DNA of 64,000 bases, taken from Kaistia geumhonensis (GTDB lineage: Bacteria; Pseudomonadota; Alphaproteobacteria; Rhizobiales; Kaistiaceae). Of the stretch, positions 1 through 10,400 are shown piece after piece (position 1 is the first letter of the stretch; each line of letters begins with the position of its first letter). A program made the translations under genes and the position numbers. Below the pieces are notes generated by a model, which made no database searches, had not been told where the DNA came from, and saw only the letters and a list, made by a program, of their open reading frames with translations. The stretch spans positions 2,480,001 through 2,544,000 of the forward strand of contig NZ_JAUSWJ010000001.1 in assembly GCF_030815145.1 (NCBI RefSeq), read 5' to 3'.

Positions 1-202
1 TGACGTCGATCCCGTCGATCAGGATCTGTCCGCCCGTGGTCTCCTCCAGGCCCGCGATGAGGCGCAGCAGGGTCGACTTGCCACTGCCGGATGGGCCGAC
101 AAAGATGACGAACTCCCCGTCGCCGATGGTCAGATCGACGCCTTTGATGATCGAGACCGACCCGAAGGATTTGGTGACGCCGGTAAGCGTGATGACAGCC
201 AT
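1..202 (-). CDS. Carbohydrate ABC transporter ATP-binding protein (partial, N-terminus)
   Basis: Only the first 67 codons are in the window; the gene runs off the left edge. The start at 202 reads [11 protein letters not shown] and is followed by a complete Walker A motif (GPSGSGKST) at about residues 36-44. This is the nucleotide-binding subunit that would power the adjacent permeases at the cytoplasmic face; the MalK/UgpC class is inferred from context. It lies 10 bp downstream of the second permease gene, so it is probably the last gene seen of the leftward binding-protein, binding-protein, permease, permease, ATPase operon. Confidence 0.9.
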   Translation of the reverse strand, partial: MAVITLTGVTKSFGSVSIIKGVDLTIGDGEFVIFVGPSGSGKSTLLRLIAGLEETTGGQILIDGIDV

Positions 203-212
203 GGAAAACCCC

Positions 213-1094
213 TCACGCCTTGACCGAGCCGGCGCTGAGACCGCCCTGCCAGAAGCGCTGCATGATCAGGAATGCGAGAATGACCGGCAGGATCGAGACC
301 AGTGACCCGGCCATCACGACGGTAAAGAGCAGATTGCCGCCGCTGCCGGTCGTCGCCGAGGCGTACCAGATGGCGAGGCCCACCGTGACCGGGAAGTGAT
401 CCGAGGTCGACATGACCACCAGCGGCAGGAAGTAATTGTTCCAGGCAGCGACGAAGGCGAGAATGAAGACGGTCGCGAATCCCGGCATCAGCAGCTTGAA
501 GGTCAGTCCCGAGAGAATATGAAGCTCGCCCGCGCCGTCGACGCGGCCGGCATCGATGATCTCGTCCGAGACGGCCTCCTCCACATAGACGCGCATCAGG
601 AACACGCCGGGCGGGAACACGAGGGAAGGCAGAATGAATGCGAGCGGCGTATTCAGGAGCCCCACCTTCGAGAACAGCAGATAGAGCGGAATGACGAGCG
701 CCGTCTGCGGGATCATGACGGCGCCGAGCACCAGCGCGAACAGCAGCCGCTTGCCCGCAAAATTGTATTTGGCGAAGGCATAGCCGGCGAGCAGCGCAAA
801 GAAGGCAGCCCCCACCGCAGAGGTCAGGGAGTAGAAGAACGTATTTCCAAGCCAGCGCAGGAAGATTCCGTCCTGGATACTGAAAAGGTCGACGAGGTTC
901 TCCCGGAGATGGAAATCATCCGAAAACCAGAGACCGAAGGTCCCGAACAGATCGGCATTGGTCTTGGTTGAGGCGGTGACGACATAGAAGATCGGGATCA
1001 GCGTGTAGACGAGGTAGATGCAGAGGATGGCGGTGAGCACCCATCGACTGCGCCGGAATCTCGCGGACCGGACGGTGTTGCCCACGATGCCCAT
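213..1094 (-). CDS. Carbohydrate ABC transporter permease (MalG/UgpE-like)
   Basis: Inner-membrane permease of 293 residues, the usual length for the second permease of CUT1-type sugar importers. The start at 1094 ([10 protein letters not shown]) overlaps the stop of the preceding permease as TGATG, which indicates translational coupling. An N-terminal hydrophobic helix ([20 protein letters not shown]) is followed by a periplasmic stretch and further membrane segments. The ATPase-contacting EAA-type loop lies around residues 186-206 ([19 protein letters not shown]). Substrate is not readable from sequence; neighbours suggest a sugar or polyol. Confidence 0.9.
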   Translation of the reverse strand: MGIVGNTVRSARFRRSRWVLTAILCIYLVYTLIPIFYVVTASTKTNADLFGTFGLWFSDDFHLRENLVDLFSIQDGIFLRWLGNTFFYSLTSAVGAAFFALLAGYAFAKYNFAGKRLLFALVLGAVMIPQTALVIPLYLLFSKVGLLNTPLAFILPSLVFPPGVFLMRVYVEEAVSDEIIDAGRVDGAGELHILSGLTFKLLMPGFATVFILAFVAAWNNYFLPLVVMSTSDHFPVTVGLAIWYASATTGSGGNLLFTVVMAGSLVSILPVILAFLIMQRFWQGGLSAGSVKA

Positions 1095-1996
1095 CAGCGC
1101 GCCCCGCGATTGCTGGCGAGCATGAAGGCATAGGAGAACACGGCAACGACAGCGCCGAGCATGAAGGATATCGCCGCCGAATAATTGTATTGCTGAGCCG
1201 TGAAAGCGAGCGTGTACGCATAGTAATTCGGCGTGAAGTGGCTGTTTATGACGCTCCGAGCGAGATTGGTGATGAGATAAGGCTCGCTGAATAGCTGAAG
1301 CGTCCCGATGATCGAGAATATGACGGTGACGACGATCATAGGGACGATCATTGGCAGCTTGATGCGCACCGCATAGGTGAACGCATTGGCGCCGTCCATC
1401 TTCGAGGCCTCCTCGAGATCGGTCGGGATCGCCTGCAGCGCCGCGAAATAGATGATCATGTTGTAGCCGGTGTATTCCCAGATCGTGATATTGGCGATCG
1501 AGCCCAGAATCGAACCTTCCGAGAAGAAGTCCGGCTTCGGCAGCGACAGGAAGGTGGCGATCTGGGAGAGCGGGCCGTAGGCGGGGCCGTAGAGATAGCC
1601 CCACATCAGCGTCGCGATGACGGCCGGCACGGCGTAGGGCAGGAAGAACGCCACGCGGAAGAGCCCCCGTGCATAGACGAGGCCGCTGTCGAGGATCAGC
1701 GCAAAGGCGAGCGCCAGCGACAGCATGATCGGCATCTGGATGAAGCCGAAGCGCACCAGCAGCCAGACCCCCGACCAGAACTTCGGATCGACGAAGGCGC
1801 GGGCGTAGTTGTCGAAACCGACAAAGCGCGTGCCGCCGACCATCGCCGTCTTGTAGAGGCTGAGATTGAAGGCATAGATCATCGGCACGATCAGGAAGGC
1901 GACGAACACCAGCATGAACGGCAGAAGCAGGACATAAGGCGCCATCTTCTTGCCGATGATGACCCGCGGCCGATGCCCGGCGAGGGAACGTGTCAC
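1094..1996 (-). CDS. Carbohydrate ABC transporter permease (MalF/UgpA-like)
   Basis: First permease of the importer, with several transmembrane helices beginning at APYVLLLPFMLVFVAFLIV. The EAA loop with LEEASKMDGANAF is clear in the C-terminal half. The frame stays open up to 2047, but a GTG at 1996 (VTRSLAGHRPR) has a GGGAG Shine-Dalgarno at good spacing and gives about 300 residues, the usual family length, so I prefer it. The C-terminus is coupled to the next permease by a TGATG overlap. It follows two binding-protein genes in the same operon. Confidence 0.87.
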   Translation of the reverse strand: MTRSLAGHRPRVIIGKKMAPYVLLLPFMLVFVAFLIVPMIYAFNLSLYKTAMVGGTRFVGFDNYARAFVDPKFWSGVWLLVRFGFIQMPIMLSLALAFALILDSGLVYARGLFRVAFFLPYAVPAVIATLMWGYLYGPAYGPLSQIATFLSLPKPDFFSEGSILGSIANITIWEYTGYNMIIYFAALQAIPTDLEEASKMDGANAFTYAVRIKLPMIVPMIVVTVIFSIIGTLQLFSEPYLITNLARSVINSHFTPNYYAYTLAFTAQQYNYSAAISFMLGAVVAVFSYAFMLASNRGAR

Positions 1997-2063
1997 TCTT
2001 GGTTCTCCCGTGACCCTGAGTGTCAGGCCCGGGACAAGCGATCGCATGCCCCGGGGGCCGACC

Positions 2064-3389
2064 TCATTTCACCGTGTAGCCCTGGTCGCCGGCATAGGCG
2101 ACGACGGCATCCTGGATGCGGTCGAAGGCATCGGCGAGCGTGCCGCGACCGGCGATCGCCTGCGCGAAATTGTCTTCGATCTGCAGGTTCACGTAATCCT
2201 GGAACGGGGCGAACTCGAAACTCGGATCCACCTGACTGAGGGCTTCGGCGAAGACTTCGTTGACCGGCTGGCCACCATAGAAGTCGTATTTGTGCCCCAT
2301 CAGAACCTTGTCATCGACGAGTTCGGTCAGCACCGGGAACAGGAAGACGTCGGTCAACCAGAAGCGGGCCACCTCCGGATCGGCCGACATGAAGGCGGCG
2401 AAATCGGTCGCGGCCTTGAGGTTGGGTGTGGTCGTGAACGCGGAGAAGACGGTGCCGCCCCAGTTGGACGCCACCTTGCCGCCCTTCTGCCATTGCGGCA
2501 TCGGCGCGGCGCGCCATTTCCCGAAGCTCTTCTTCATCGCCTGTTCCATCAGGACCGGCGCCCAGGCGGCCGTCACCCAGGAGGCGTAGGTGCCGTTGTC
2601 GAGTGCTGCAAACCACTCGGTCGTCCAGGCAGGCTTGGTGTCGACCGCCTTGGCGTCGATCAGCGCCTGCCAGTAGTTGGCCCAGTTCTTCGCGATGTCG
2701 TCGTTGATGCGGATTTCGATTTCCGTTCCGTTGGTCCGGAACGGCCGCCAGCCGGCCTGCCAGAGCACCGCCGCCGTCCAGCCGGGATCGACACCGAAAT
2801 TGGCGAGATAGGTCCCCGGCGCCGCCTTGGCCAGCTTCTTCGCCTGCTCGGCGAAGTCCTCCCAGGTCTCGGGCACGGCAATTCCGTACCGGTCGAGCAC
2901 ATCGGCATGATAGAGCAGCGCCATCGGCCCACTGTTCCACGGCAAGCCGAAGACCTTGCCGCCGTCGCTCACGGCCGCCCAAGTCCAGTCCATGTATTGA
3001 TCGCCGAAGCCCGCCGGCAGGTTCGGCGACAGGTCGGCGAGCGAATTCAGCGCGCGAAAGCTCGGGATCGAGTTGAACTCGATCAGCGCCACATCCGGCA
3101 GGCCGGTTCCTGCTGTGATGGCGTTGCGCAACTTCACGTAATGTGGTGCACCCTGACCGACATTCTCGACGACGACTTCCACATTCGGATTCTTCTTCAT
3201 GTAGAGGTCGGCCATTTCCTGCGTCCTGGGCGTCCAGGCCCAGACCGTCAGCTTGACCTTTTCTTCGGCGCGCGCGGGCGACGCCACGCCACCCGCCGCA
3301 GCGGCAACTCCGAGCGCAGCGCTGCCTTGCAGCAGCTGGCGGCGGTTCAAGCGGGAAAACCCAGGACCATTCGACTTTTGGTTCGTCAA
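2064..3389 (-). CDS. Extracellular sugar-binding protein, copy 1 (Tat-type signal)
   Basis: Periplasmic solute-binding protein (family 1) of an ABC sugar importer, about 441 residues. I place the start at TTG 3389 because GGAG lies just upstream and the product then begins with a twin-arginine-like leader (NRRQLLQ, then an Ala/Gly-rich hydrophobic core ending near ARAEE). The longer ATG frame from 3479 adds an unlikely Pro/Gly-rich extension. The mature protein shares long runs with the next gene upstream (for example NPNVEVVVENVGQGAPHY), so the two are tandem paralogues. It feeds the permeases downstream. Confidence 0.88.
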   Translation of the reverse strand: MTNQKSNGPGFSRLNRRQLLQGSAALGVAAAAGGVASPARAEEKVKLTVWAWTPRTQEMADLYMKKNPNVEVVVENVGQGAPHYVKLRNAITAGTGLPDVALIEFNSIPSFRALNSLADLSPNLPAGFGDQYMDWTWAAVSDGGKVFGLPWNSGPMALLYHADVLDRYGIAVPETWEDFAEQAKKLAKAAPGTYLANFGVDPGWTAAVLWQAGWRPFRTNGTEIEIRINDDIAKNWANYWQALIDAKAVDTKPAWTTEWFAALDNGTYASWVTAAWAPVLMEQAMKKSFGKWRAAPMPQWQKGGKVASNWGGTVFSAFTTTPNLKAATDFAAFMSADPEVARFWLTDVFLFPVLTELVDDKVLMGHKYDFYGGQPVNEVFAEALSQVDPSFEFAPFQDYVNLQIEDNFAQAIAGRGTLADAFDRIQDAVVAYAGDQGYTVK

Positions 3390-3540
3390 GGGACAGCTCC
3401 AGAACAGGGGGAAGCGAACCCCGCCGCCCCCCGGGGAGGAGCGTCGGGGCGGCGGGGCGAGCCGATCCGGGCCATGCATGCCCGGGTGCCGTCATGTCAT
3501 CACCCGCGCCCGATGGGCGGCGAGGCCATGCGGCGGCGGC

Positions 3541-4866
3541 TCAGGTCACCTCGAATCCCTGGTCCTGGGCATAGGTGACGACGGTGTCCTGGATCCGGTC
3601 GAAGGCCTCTGCCAGCGTGCCTTTGCCGCTGACCGCCGCAGCGAAGTTGTCCTCGATCTGCGAGTTCACATAGTCCTGGAACGGAGAGAACTCGAAGCTT
3701 GGATCAACCTCGGCCTCGGACGCGGCGAAGATCTCGTTGACGGCCTGTCCACCATAGAAGTCGTATTTGTGACCCATGAGATCCTTGTCGGAGAGGAGCG
3801 ATTTCAACACCGGGAACAGATAGGCCTCGGTGTTCCACTTCCGGGACACCTCAGGATCGGTGGTCAGGAAGACCGCCAGATCGGCCGCTTCCTTGGGATG
3901 GGGCGTCGTCGTGAAGGCTGCGAAGGTCGAGCCGCCCCAGTTTGACGTCACCTTGCCGCCCTTTTCCCACTGCGGCATCGGCGCGGCGCGCCACTTGCCG
4001 AAGCTCTTCTTCATCGCCTGCTGCATCAGCACCGGCGCCCATCCGGCCGTGACCCAGGCCGCATAGGTGCCGTCGTCGAACGCGGCGAACCATTCGCTCG
4101 TCCAGCCGGGCTTGGTGTCGACCGCCTTGGCGTCGATCAGCTTCTGCCAGTAGTTCGCCCACTTCTTGGCGACGTCGTCGTTGATCCGGATCTGGATCTT
4201 GCTGCCGTCGGTCTTGAACGGCCGCCAGCCGGCTTGCCAGAGCACGGCCGCCGTCCAGCCGGAGTCATTCGCGAAGTCGGTCAGGTAGGTGCCGGGCGCG
4301 TCCTTGGCGAGCTTCATTGCCTGCTCGGAGAACTCGTCCCACGTCTCAGCGGGCTTGAGGCCGTGCTTCTCGTACACGTCGGCACGATAGAGCGTGGCCA
4401 TCGGGCCGGAATCCCATGGCAAGCCGTAGACGGCATCGCCATTGCTGACGGCGCTCCAGGTCCAGTCGACGAACTCGCCCTTGACCGCATTGGCGCCGTC
4501 TTTGCCGATATCGGCGAGCGCATTCAGCGCGCGGAAACTCGGGATCGAGTTGAACTCGATCTGGCCGAGATCGGGCAGACCCGTCCCCGCCGTGATGGCG
4601 TTGCGAAGCTTCACATAGTGCGGTGCGCCCTGGCCGACATTCTCGACCACCACCTCGACGTTCGGATTCTTCCTGGAATAGAGATTTGCAAGCTCCTGCG
4701 TCTTGGGCGTCCAGGCCCAGATGGTGAGCTTGATCTTCTCCTGGGCAAGAGCCTGCGGCGCCAGTCCGCCCATCGCAGCAGCTGCCCCGAGCGCCGCGCC
4801 ACCCTGCAACACCTGACGGCGGCTCGGGCCCGGTCGGCGATGCGCCTCGATAATGTCTTTCGCCAT
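3541..4866 (-). CDS. Extracellular sugar-binding protein, copy 2 (Tat signal)
   Basis: Second solute-binding protein, 441 residues, first gene of the leftward operon. The start at 4866 (MAKDIIEAHR) has a strong AGGAG Shine-Dalgarno. A twin-arginine motif SRRQVLQ precedes an Ala-rich hydrophobic core ending at ALAQE, so export is probably by Tat. Length and most of the sequence match copy 1. Differences are scattered, including the region after residue 110 (DLGQIEF versus DVALIEF), so the two may bind related but different ligands with shared permeases, or be a recent redundant duplication. Confidence 0.9.
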   Translation of the reverse strand: MAKDIIEAHRRPGPSRRQVLQGGAALGAAAAMGGLAPQALAQEKIKLTIWAWTPKTQELANLYSRKNPNVEVVVENVGQGAPHYVKLRNAITAGTGLPDLGQIEFNSIPSFRALNALADIGKDGANAVKGEFVDWTWSAVSNGDAVYGLPWDSGPMATLYRADVYEKHGLKPAETWDEFSEQAMKLAKDAPGTYLTDFANDSGWTAAVLWQAGWRPFKTDGSKIQIRINDDVAKKWANYWQKLIDAKAVDTKPGWTSEWFAAFDDGTYAAWVTAGWAPVLMQQAMKKSFGKWRAAPMPQWEKGGKVTSNWGGSTFAAFTTTPHPKEAADLAVFLTTDPEVSRKWNTEAYLFPVLKSLLSDKDLMGHKYDFYGGQAVNEIFAASEAEVDPSFEFSPFQDYVNSQIEDNFAAAVSGKGTLAEAFDRIQDTVVTYAQDQGFEVT

Positions 4867-5166
4867 AGTGTCTCCTCCTGAGCACATCGGCCTGGCCGGC
4901 GAAGTCACTCCCGCCTTGCGCCGTGGGCCGCGCTGTCTATGGCATCAGGAGAGCGCGCAAGGTCAAAGCCCCCGGGGCCGCATCTTGATGGCCCTGATCC
5001 ACATTCTGGATTTCGACGCAGGATTGTCCGGCGAGCGGCCGGCGCGGCTGGCAAAGCGTGTTCGGCCACTCGGTCGGGAGCCTGCCGCCGCCAGGCGTCG
5101 GGAGCGTCGCGCAGTCAATGGCGAACGGCGCGGCAGCGATCGGCGGCAACGGATGAGGAAACGGAA
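4867..5166. other. Divergent intergenic region, sugar operon / oxidoreductase
   Basis: About 300 bp between the leftward binding-protein operon and the rightward oxidoreductase. It must hold promoters for both directions. I see the ribosome-binding sites at both ends but no clear operator palindrome or consensus -35/-10 pair. Open frames here are GC-rich artefacts. Confidence 0.5.
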
Positions 5167-6339
5167 ATGACAAGACGGTTCAAGGTCGGCATCATCGGCT
5201 GCGGCCACATCTTCGACGCCTATGCGCGCCTCTCACGGGTGTTCGCACCCATCGACATCGTCGCCTGCGCCGATATCGACCAGCTGGCCGCCAATCGCCG
5301 GGCCAGCCAGTATGGGCTGACGTCGCTCGGCGTCAGCGAGCTGCTCGCCGAGAGCGGCATCGACGCCGTGATCAACCTGACCAATCCGGCGAGCCATGCC
5401 ACGATCACCGACGCCGCTCTTTCGGCCGGCAAGCATACCTACAGCGAGAAGCCGCTCGCACTTGCCATGGCCGATGCGCATCATCTGATCGATCTCGCGA
5501 TGCGGAACGGTCTTGGTCTCGCGGCGGCGCCGGACACGTTCCTCGGCGGCGCTCACCAGGCGGCACGCGGTCTGATCGATGCGGGCCGGCTCGGCACGAT
5601 CAAGGCCGGCAGCGCCCACTTCATGAACCATGGCATGGAGGCCTGGCACCCGAATCCTTTCCCCTATTATCAGGCAGGCGCCGGTCCCGTTCTCGACATG
5701 GGCCCATACTACGTGACCGTGCTGGTCAGTCTGCTCGGCCCGGTCAAACGGGTGGCATCGCTGGCGACGACCTTCTTCGACGAACGCGAGGTGACGGCGG
5801 AAGGGCCGAACCAGGGCACGATCGTCGCCGTTGCCACGCCGACAAACAGCCAGTCGCTGATCGACTTCCACTCCGGCGCGCAGGTGCATTTCTCGACCAG
5901 CTACGACGTCTGGGGCCATGGCCACGTCAACCCGATCGAATTGCACGGCACCGAGGCCTCGCTGATGCTGCCCGATCCCAACTATTTCGCCGGCGGTCTC
6001 GAGATCATCGACGCGAACGGTCGCAGCCCCATCGACACGCAGGATGCACCGTTCGGCATCCCGAACTGGCGCGAGCCGCGCGGCGCGCTGATCGGCAATT
6101 ATCGCGGCCTTGGGCTCGCCGACATGCTGGACGGCATCGCCAATGGACGGGCCGCGCGCGCCTCGGGCGACCTGGCGCTGCATGTGCTCGAAGTGCTGCT
6201 CGCCATCATCCGCTCCGCCGAGCGGGGCCAGTTCATCGAGATCGAGAGCACGATCGAACGGCCCGAGCCGCTCGACATCGAAACGGCGCGCCGCCTGAAG
6301 GCCGTCGATGCCCCCGCCGAATTCCTCTCGGTGCAATAG
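5167..6339 (+). CDS. Gfo/Idh/MocA family NAD(P)-dependent oxidoreductase
   Basis: Predicted cytoplasmic sugar or cyclitol dehydrogenase, 390 residues. The Rossmann nucleotide-binding motif is at the N-terminus (VGIIGCGHIF, residues 7-16), and the conserved EKPLA lysine motif follows around residues 94-98. The C-terminal half is the mixed alpha/beta substrate domain. The start at 5167 follows GAGGAAACGGAA and fits the family N-terminus; the longer frame from 4939 is Arg/Pro-rich and not credible. It is 14 bp upstream of an epimerase/isomerase gene and divergent from the sugar importer, implying a shared pathway. Confidence 0.92.
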   Translation: MTRRFKVGIIGCGHIFDAYARLSRVFAPIDIVACADIDQLAANRRASQYGLTSLGVSELLAESGIDAVINLTNPASHATITDAALSAGKHTYSEKPLALAMADAHHLIDLAMRNGLGLAAAPDTFLGGAHQAARGLIDAGRLGTIKAGSAHFMNHGMEAWHPNPFPYYQAGAGPVLDMGPYYVTVLVSLLGPVKRVASLATTFFDEREVTAEGPNQGTIVAVATPTNSQSLIDFHSGAQVHFSTSYDVWGHGHVNPIELHGTEASLMLPDPNYFAGGLEIIDANGRSPIDTQDAPFGIPNWREPRGALIGNYRGLGLADMLDGIANGRAARASGDLALHVLEVLLAIIRSAERGQFIEIESTIERPEPLDIETARRLKAVDAPAEFLSVQ

Positions 6340-6353
6340 TCCCGGAAAACGTC

Positions 6354-7115
6354 ATGTCGCGCTATTCTGTCTCGTTCCAGCTCTATTCTTCGCGCCTGTT
6401 CCCGCCCGTCCCCCCGCAGCTCAATTATCTGAAGTCGGTCGGCTACGACTCCGTCGAGCTCTGGCCACAGACCTATGAGAGCGATCCGGCCGGCTTTCGC
6501 CGGGCGCTCGACGATTCCGGTCTCACATGCTCGGGCATGCATATGCCGCTCGCCGGCCTAGTCTCCGAGCCGCGCCGATGGTTCGACCTCGCTCACATGG
6601 TCGGCACCGACACGCTGATCCCACCCTATGTTCCGCAGGCCGAGCGACGGCCGACCGCCGACTTCTGGCGCAGTGTCGGCGAGCGCCTCCGCACCGGGGC
6701 CGAACTCGCCCGGCCCGAGGGACTGAAGGTCGCCTGGCACAATCACGATTTCGAGTATGTCCGCCTCGAAGACAGCAGCCGGCCGATCGATCACCTGCTC
6801 GACGCGGCCGGCGCGAATGTCGACTTCGAGATCGACATCGGCTGGGTGGTGCGCGGCTGGGCCGACCCGGCCACGGAACTGCGCCGATATGCCGACCGCA
6901 TCACGATGATCCAGCTCAAGGATACGGCGACGGCCGGAACGGAACTGGACGAAGGCTGGACGCCGACCGGCGACGGCATCATCGACTGGCCGTCGCTCTA
7001 TCCGCTCTTCGACGCGACAAGGGCGAAGCTCCTTGTCGTCGAGCACGACAACCCGACCGATTGGAAAGTGCTCGCGAAGCGCTCAATCGACTACATCCGC
7101 CTCCTCGTGGGCTGA
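6354..7115 (+). CDS. Sugar phosphate isomerase/epimerase (AP endonuclease 2-like TIM barrel)
   Basis: TIM-barrel enzyme of 253 residues related to xylose isomerase-like and IolE/Hyi-type proteins. Visible barrel motifs with likely metal ligands are WHNHDFEY, FEIDIGWV, IQLKDT and VVEHDNP. It probably interconverts or dehydrates the product of the preceding oxidoreductase; the two genes are 14 bp apart and co-oriented. The exact substrate cannot be read. It is the last intact host gene before the island. Confidence 0.9.
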   Translation: MSRYSVSFQLYSSRLFPPVPPQLNYLKSVGYDSVELWPQTYESDPAGFRRALDDSGLTCSGMHMPLAGLVSEPRRWFDLAHMVGTDTLIPPYVPQAERRPTADFWRSVGERLRTGAELARPEGLKVAWHNHDFEYVRLEDSSRPIDHLLDAAGANVDFEIDIGWVVRGWADPATELRRYADRITMIQLKDTATAGTELDEGWTPTGDGIIDWPSLYPLFDATRAKLLVVEHDNPTDWKVLAKRSIDYIRLLVG

Positions 7116-7432
7116 TCACGCGCGAAACGGCACCCCTATCGCGGCGCCGCCGGCGTTGGCGGCGCTGGCGGCATGGAGCGGCTCATCAGCAGCCGGGCGC
7201 GGACCATGCAACGCTGAGGCGTCAGGACGTCTTTCCTGCCATCGCGGCCGAAGCGTCCGGTGATCTCAGCCAGATCGGTGATTCGAGGTGTTCGTCGGCA
7301 AATCCGCGCGGAAATCGACCGCGTTTGCGTAGACGTAGCGAAGAATATCGCGCCATGGCGCAGAATCGGCGATGACTGGCGGAGGGAATGGGCCTGCCGT
7401 CGAACCTTCTCCATCTCCGTTCGACAATCGGT
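7116..7432. other. Intergenic region at the left island boundary
   Basis: About 317 bp with no gene I can support. An open minus-strand frame (7136-7414) is Arg/Pro-rich and unconvincing. Another minus-strand frame around 7270-7385 reads WRDILRYVYANAVDFRADL and then stops at about 7275; it could be the end of a broken host gene but I do not recognise it. The region contains the putative attachment-site repeat at 7377. Confidence 0.45.
7377..7387 (+). repeat. Putative attL: direct copy of tRNA-Ser 3' end
   Basis: TGGCGGAGGGA here is identical and in the same orientation to the 3' terminus (with CCA) of tRNA-Ser at 54722-54732. Beyond the 11 bp the two copies still agree at 3 of the next 5 positions (AATGGG versus GCGGG-type continuation). 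It sits 46 bp outside the leftmost island gene, exactly where a left attachment site would be for an element inserted at the tRNA 3' end. The assignment is inference from a short repeat. Confidence 0.45.
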
Positions 7433-10400
7433 CTAAGATCGGTAAGTTACCCGAGCGCCCTCATCGATGATAACGAAACGATCCTGGTGCGCCGGATCGT
7501 AGGGGTTCGGCAGCAGTGTGAACGCGGGCTCGAGCGTGAGTACACGATCCACCTTAAGGACGAAGAACTCCTCGCGCTGTCGCTTCCGACTCTTGCGGGC
7601 GATCTCTCTGGCGTGGCGGATCTCGGAGGTGCCGAGCGTGAAGCCGGTGCTGTCCTCTTCGCTGGACTTTACTTCGATATTGTAGGTGCAGCCGTCCAGC
7701 ATGAACCAGATATCGCAGCCTTTGCCCTCATCCACGTAGGAGGCATTGTCCGGAAAGGCTTTGGCACTGTAGGCGGAGACCCAGTTTGCAGGCGTGATGA
7801 TATCGGGCCCGTATTTGATCTGCAGCCATCTGAAGGCATGGATCTCGCCCGCTGCGCCGATCAGATCCTCCATGTTTCGGCGCGTCTTCGGAGGCACTCG
7901 GGAGCGCTTGGTTCTTTCTTTTGCATCGCCCGGCTTCGGCTTCTTTGCCTTTTGCGGAAGCGTGACCGCCGTCAAATCGAACCCCGCAAACGCGCGCACG
8001 CTTGCGTCGGAAACATGCGCCGAAATATGCGCGAAGAGTTGCGCTAGGCCTATATCAGAGTTTTCGATGTCACCACCACAGACCTGAACAGTGCGCTTTT
8101 TTCGCTCGGCCGCCGCCTGAAGGGCCGACAGGCGGTCTAGTGCGTCATCCATCTCGTCAGAATTGACCTGCAAAGCTATCATCAGCCCGTCGAGCGACCT
8201 GGTATCCCTAATAGCGTCGAGGATTTTCTGCGGCGTAGTCGGGGGCAGGTCCGCGCAGATGAAATCCAGCGCGCGCGCTTCGTCCCAGCGCTGAGTGAAG
8301 ACGTCGCGATCCTCGGGTCGGGGGGACAAGGTCGGCTCGCTAAGTTTCGCCTCGCGCCAGGCAGAATTCTCGTTGATGCCTGCTGCGGCATGCCATGCTG
8401 TTGCAATCAGCATGAGGCGGCTGTGCAGCCCCTCCACCAAGCGGCGGTTTACGGCTGCAACTTCCACAGGATCAGTCAGTGGAACCTGGATCGGAAAGCA
8501 AGCGATGGCGCTTCCGGGTTCGGTCGAGGTCAGGAGGTCGCTCAACGCTATACTATCAAATGCAAAACCTGCTTGTGCCAGTTCCGCGGCGATGGCGCTC
8601 GCCACTTCCGATGCAGGAAGCTCCCAATAGACCTCGGCGGTGGCCGAAGGGCACGTCATATCATCGAGGCGCTTCATCATCGTGCCGTAGGGCGGCGCTT
8701 CCGGCGTCCGGGCGGCAAGCGTGGCAATGATGCGCCTAAGAACAGGTAGCATCCGGTCGCGATGTTGCCGGAATTGCCTTTCGTGCAATGGGTTAGAAAT
8801 TGCGACTTCGCCGTGTCGAGCGCCTTCGCGGTTCCAATGAGTAAGCTCGACCTGCGGACCCAGCAGGTCGCGGACAAGGATACCAAACTGCAGCAGTTCC
8901 CTTGATGTAACGGCAGCATTCAATACTTCTTGTGCAAGCCCCTGGGATGGGAATGCCTCCTCAAGAACAGAGATAAGTTGGTCGCGCTGTTCCGATACCT
9001 CGACACGAAGTGCTAGATCTTCCCGTGAAAGAACACGCAGAAGCCTCGCCACTCGAGAAATCACCGGTCCAAGGTCGCCGCGCCAGAGCTCAAGTACCTC
9101 GTGGAAGTGATCCGGCGAAAGATCAAGAAGCCTCAGGGTACGTTCGGGTATCACATCCTCATCGTTGGGCCAGATTTCATCGAGACCGGTGCGGATCTGC
9201 ACCCGCAAGTCGGACCGACCAATCAGTTGCGACAACGCGTCAGCGACAGACTGAATGTCGGATTTCCATTCCGTATCAAGTACAAGCGTTCTCTTGCGGG
9301 CGAGCCATGCGGCCATCTGCGGCATCGGATCAGCGATCGGCTGGTCGGTTATCATTGGCACGACGGAGAGTTGGGGCACGACGGCCACTCTCGCCTCGCG
9401 GAAGGCCGCGACAAGGTCGTTGAACCCCCCCGACATTGTGCCTTGGGCGTTCTGCCCGTGAAAGGCGGCGATCGTCAGCACGAGGGGAATGACTCCATCG
9501 AGATCCCGGAACGACGGAATCTCAACCGCCTCGGCCTCTGCGAATGGCCGATTGCCAGAAAGAGCTGCCAGTTCGAAGCGCTCAGAATTCTTGACCGCAC
9601 CCCCGAAACGCGCAGAAAAGCCCTCGGCAAGACGTTGTGCGGTTTTGGGTTCGATCGCGATCACCGAGAGACCAAGTTCACGTAGGTCCGAAGCGGAGGA
9701 GCGACTACTTGGCAGATAAACCGTCCTGTCCGCTGAGGGTTTTACCAACGCCAGAACTCCATCGGGCTGCTGCACCACAACATGTGCGGGGAAACCAGCT
9801 GGTGAGGCGGGTTCAAATGCCTCCCAAGCCGCGCGCAATTGGCCGATCAAAGTGCTCGCGTTGCGGAATGCGCGGTTGTCCACGGCTTTGCCTAGGCTAT
9901 CCAGCAGCCGCACATCGTCTGATCGCGTTTCTGGATCGTATTGGGCGACCCCGAGGCGTGAGAACAATGATTTAAGCACTTCGTCCTGCTCAATCCGAAC
10001 TGCAACCTGTGCGGGTAGCGGGGAAAGGTGCTCAAAGGTCCAAATTCTGCCGTTTGTTGTGTAGCGGCTCGGGATCAACCAGCGTCCTGTGGGCTTAGTC
10101 CAGCTTCGTGTACCCTCGTGATCCCCCTCGGGGATCCACTCAAACATTGCCAAGGCCAAGAATAGAGGCGAGCCTAAAGTGATGCGCTCGTAGGTTCCTG
10201 TGTCCCGCATGAGGTCCACGCTTGGCCACCCGCTGCCCCAACGACGCGCGCTGCCCATTACGACTTCAAGGAGGGCCTGTTTCGTATCCTTGTCGAACGA
10301 TGCGCGGTTTTCGAGCCCTGGTAACCAGCGGAACGTGTCGATCTTGGATCGCCCGGATTTGTACGAACTAATCCGACCGCGCAGGTTCTGACCAAAAACG

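Noticed and set aside
1950-3578. 542-codon plus-strand open frame opposite the binding-protein gene
   Set aside because: His/Arg/Gly-rich shadow of a conserved periplasmic binding protein gene.
5233-6336. 367-codon minus-strand frame opposite the Gfo/Idh/MocA gene
   Set aside because: Shadow frame; the plus-strand protein has a clear Rossmann motif and EKPLA motif.
7136-7414. 92-codon minus-strand gene at the left island edge
   Set aside because: Low-complexity Arg/Pro composition, no ribosome-binding site and it crosses the putative attachment site.
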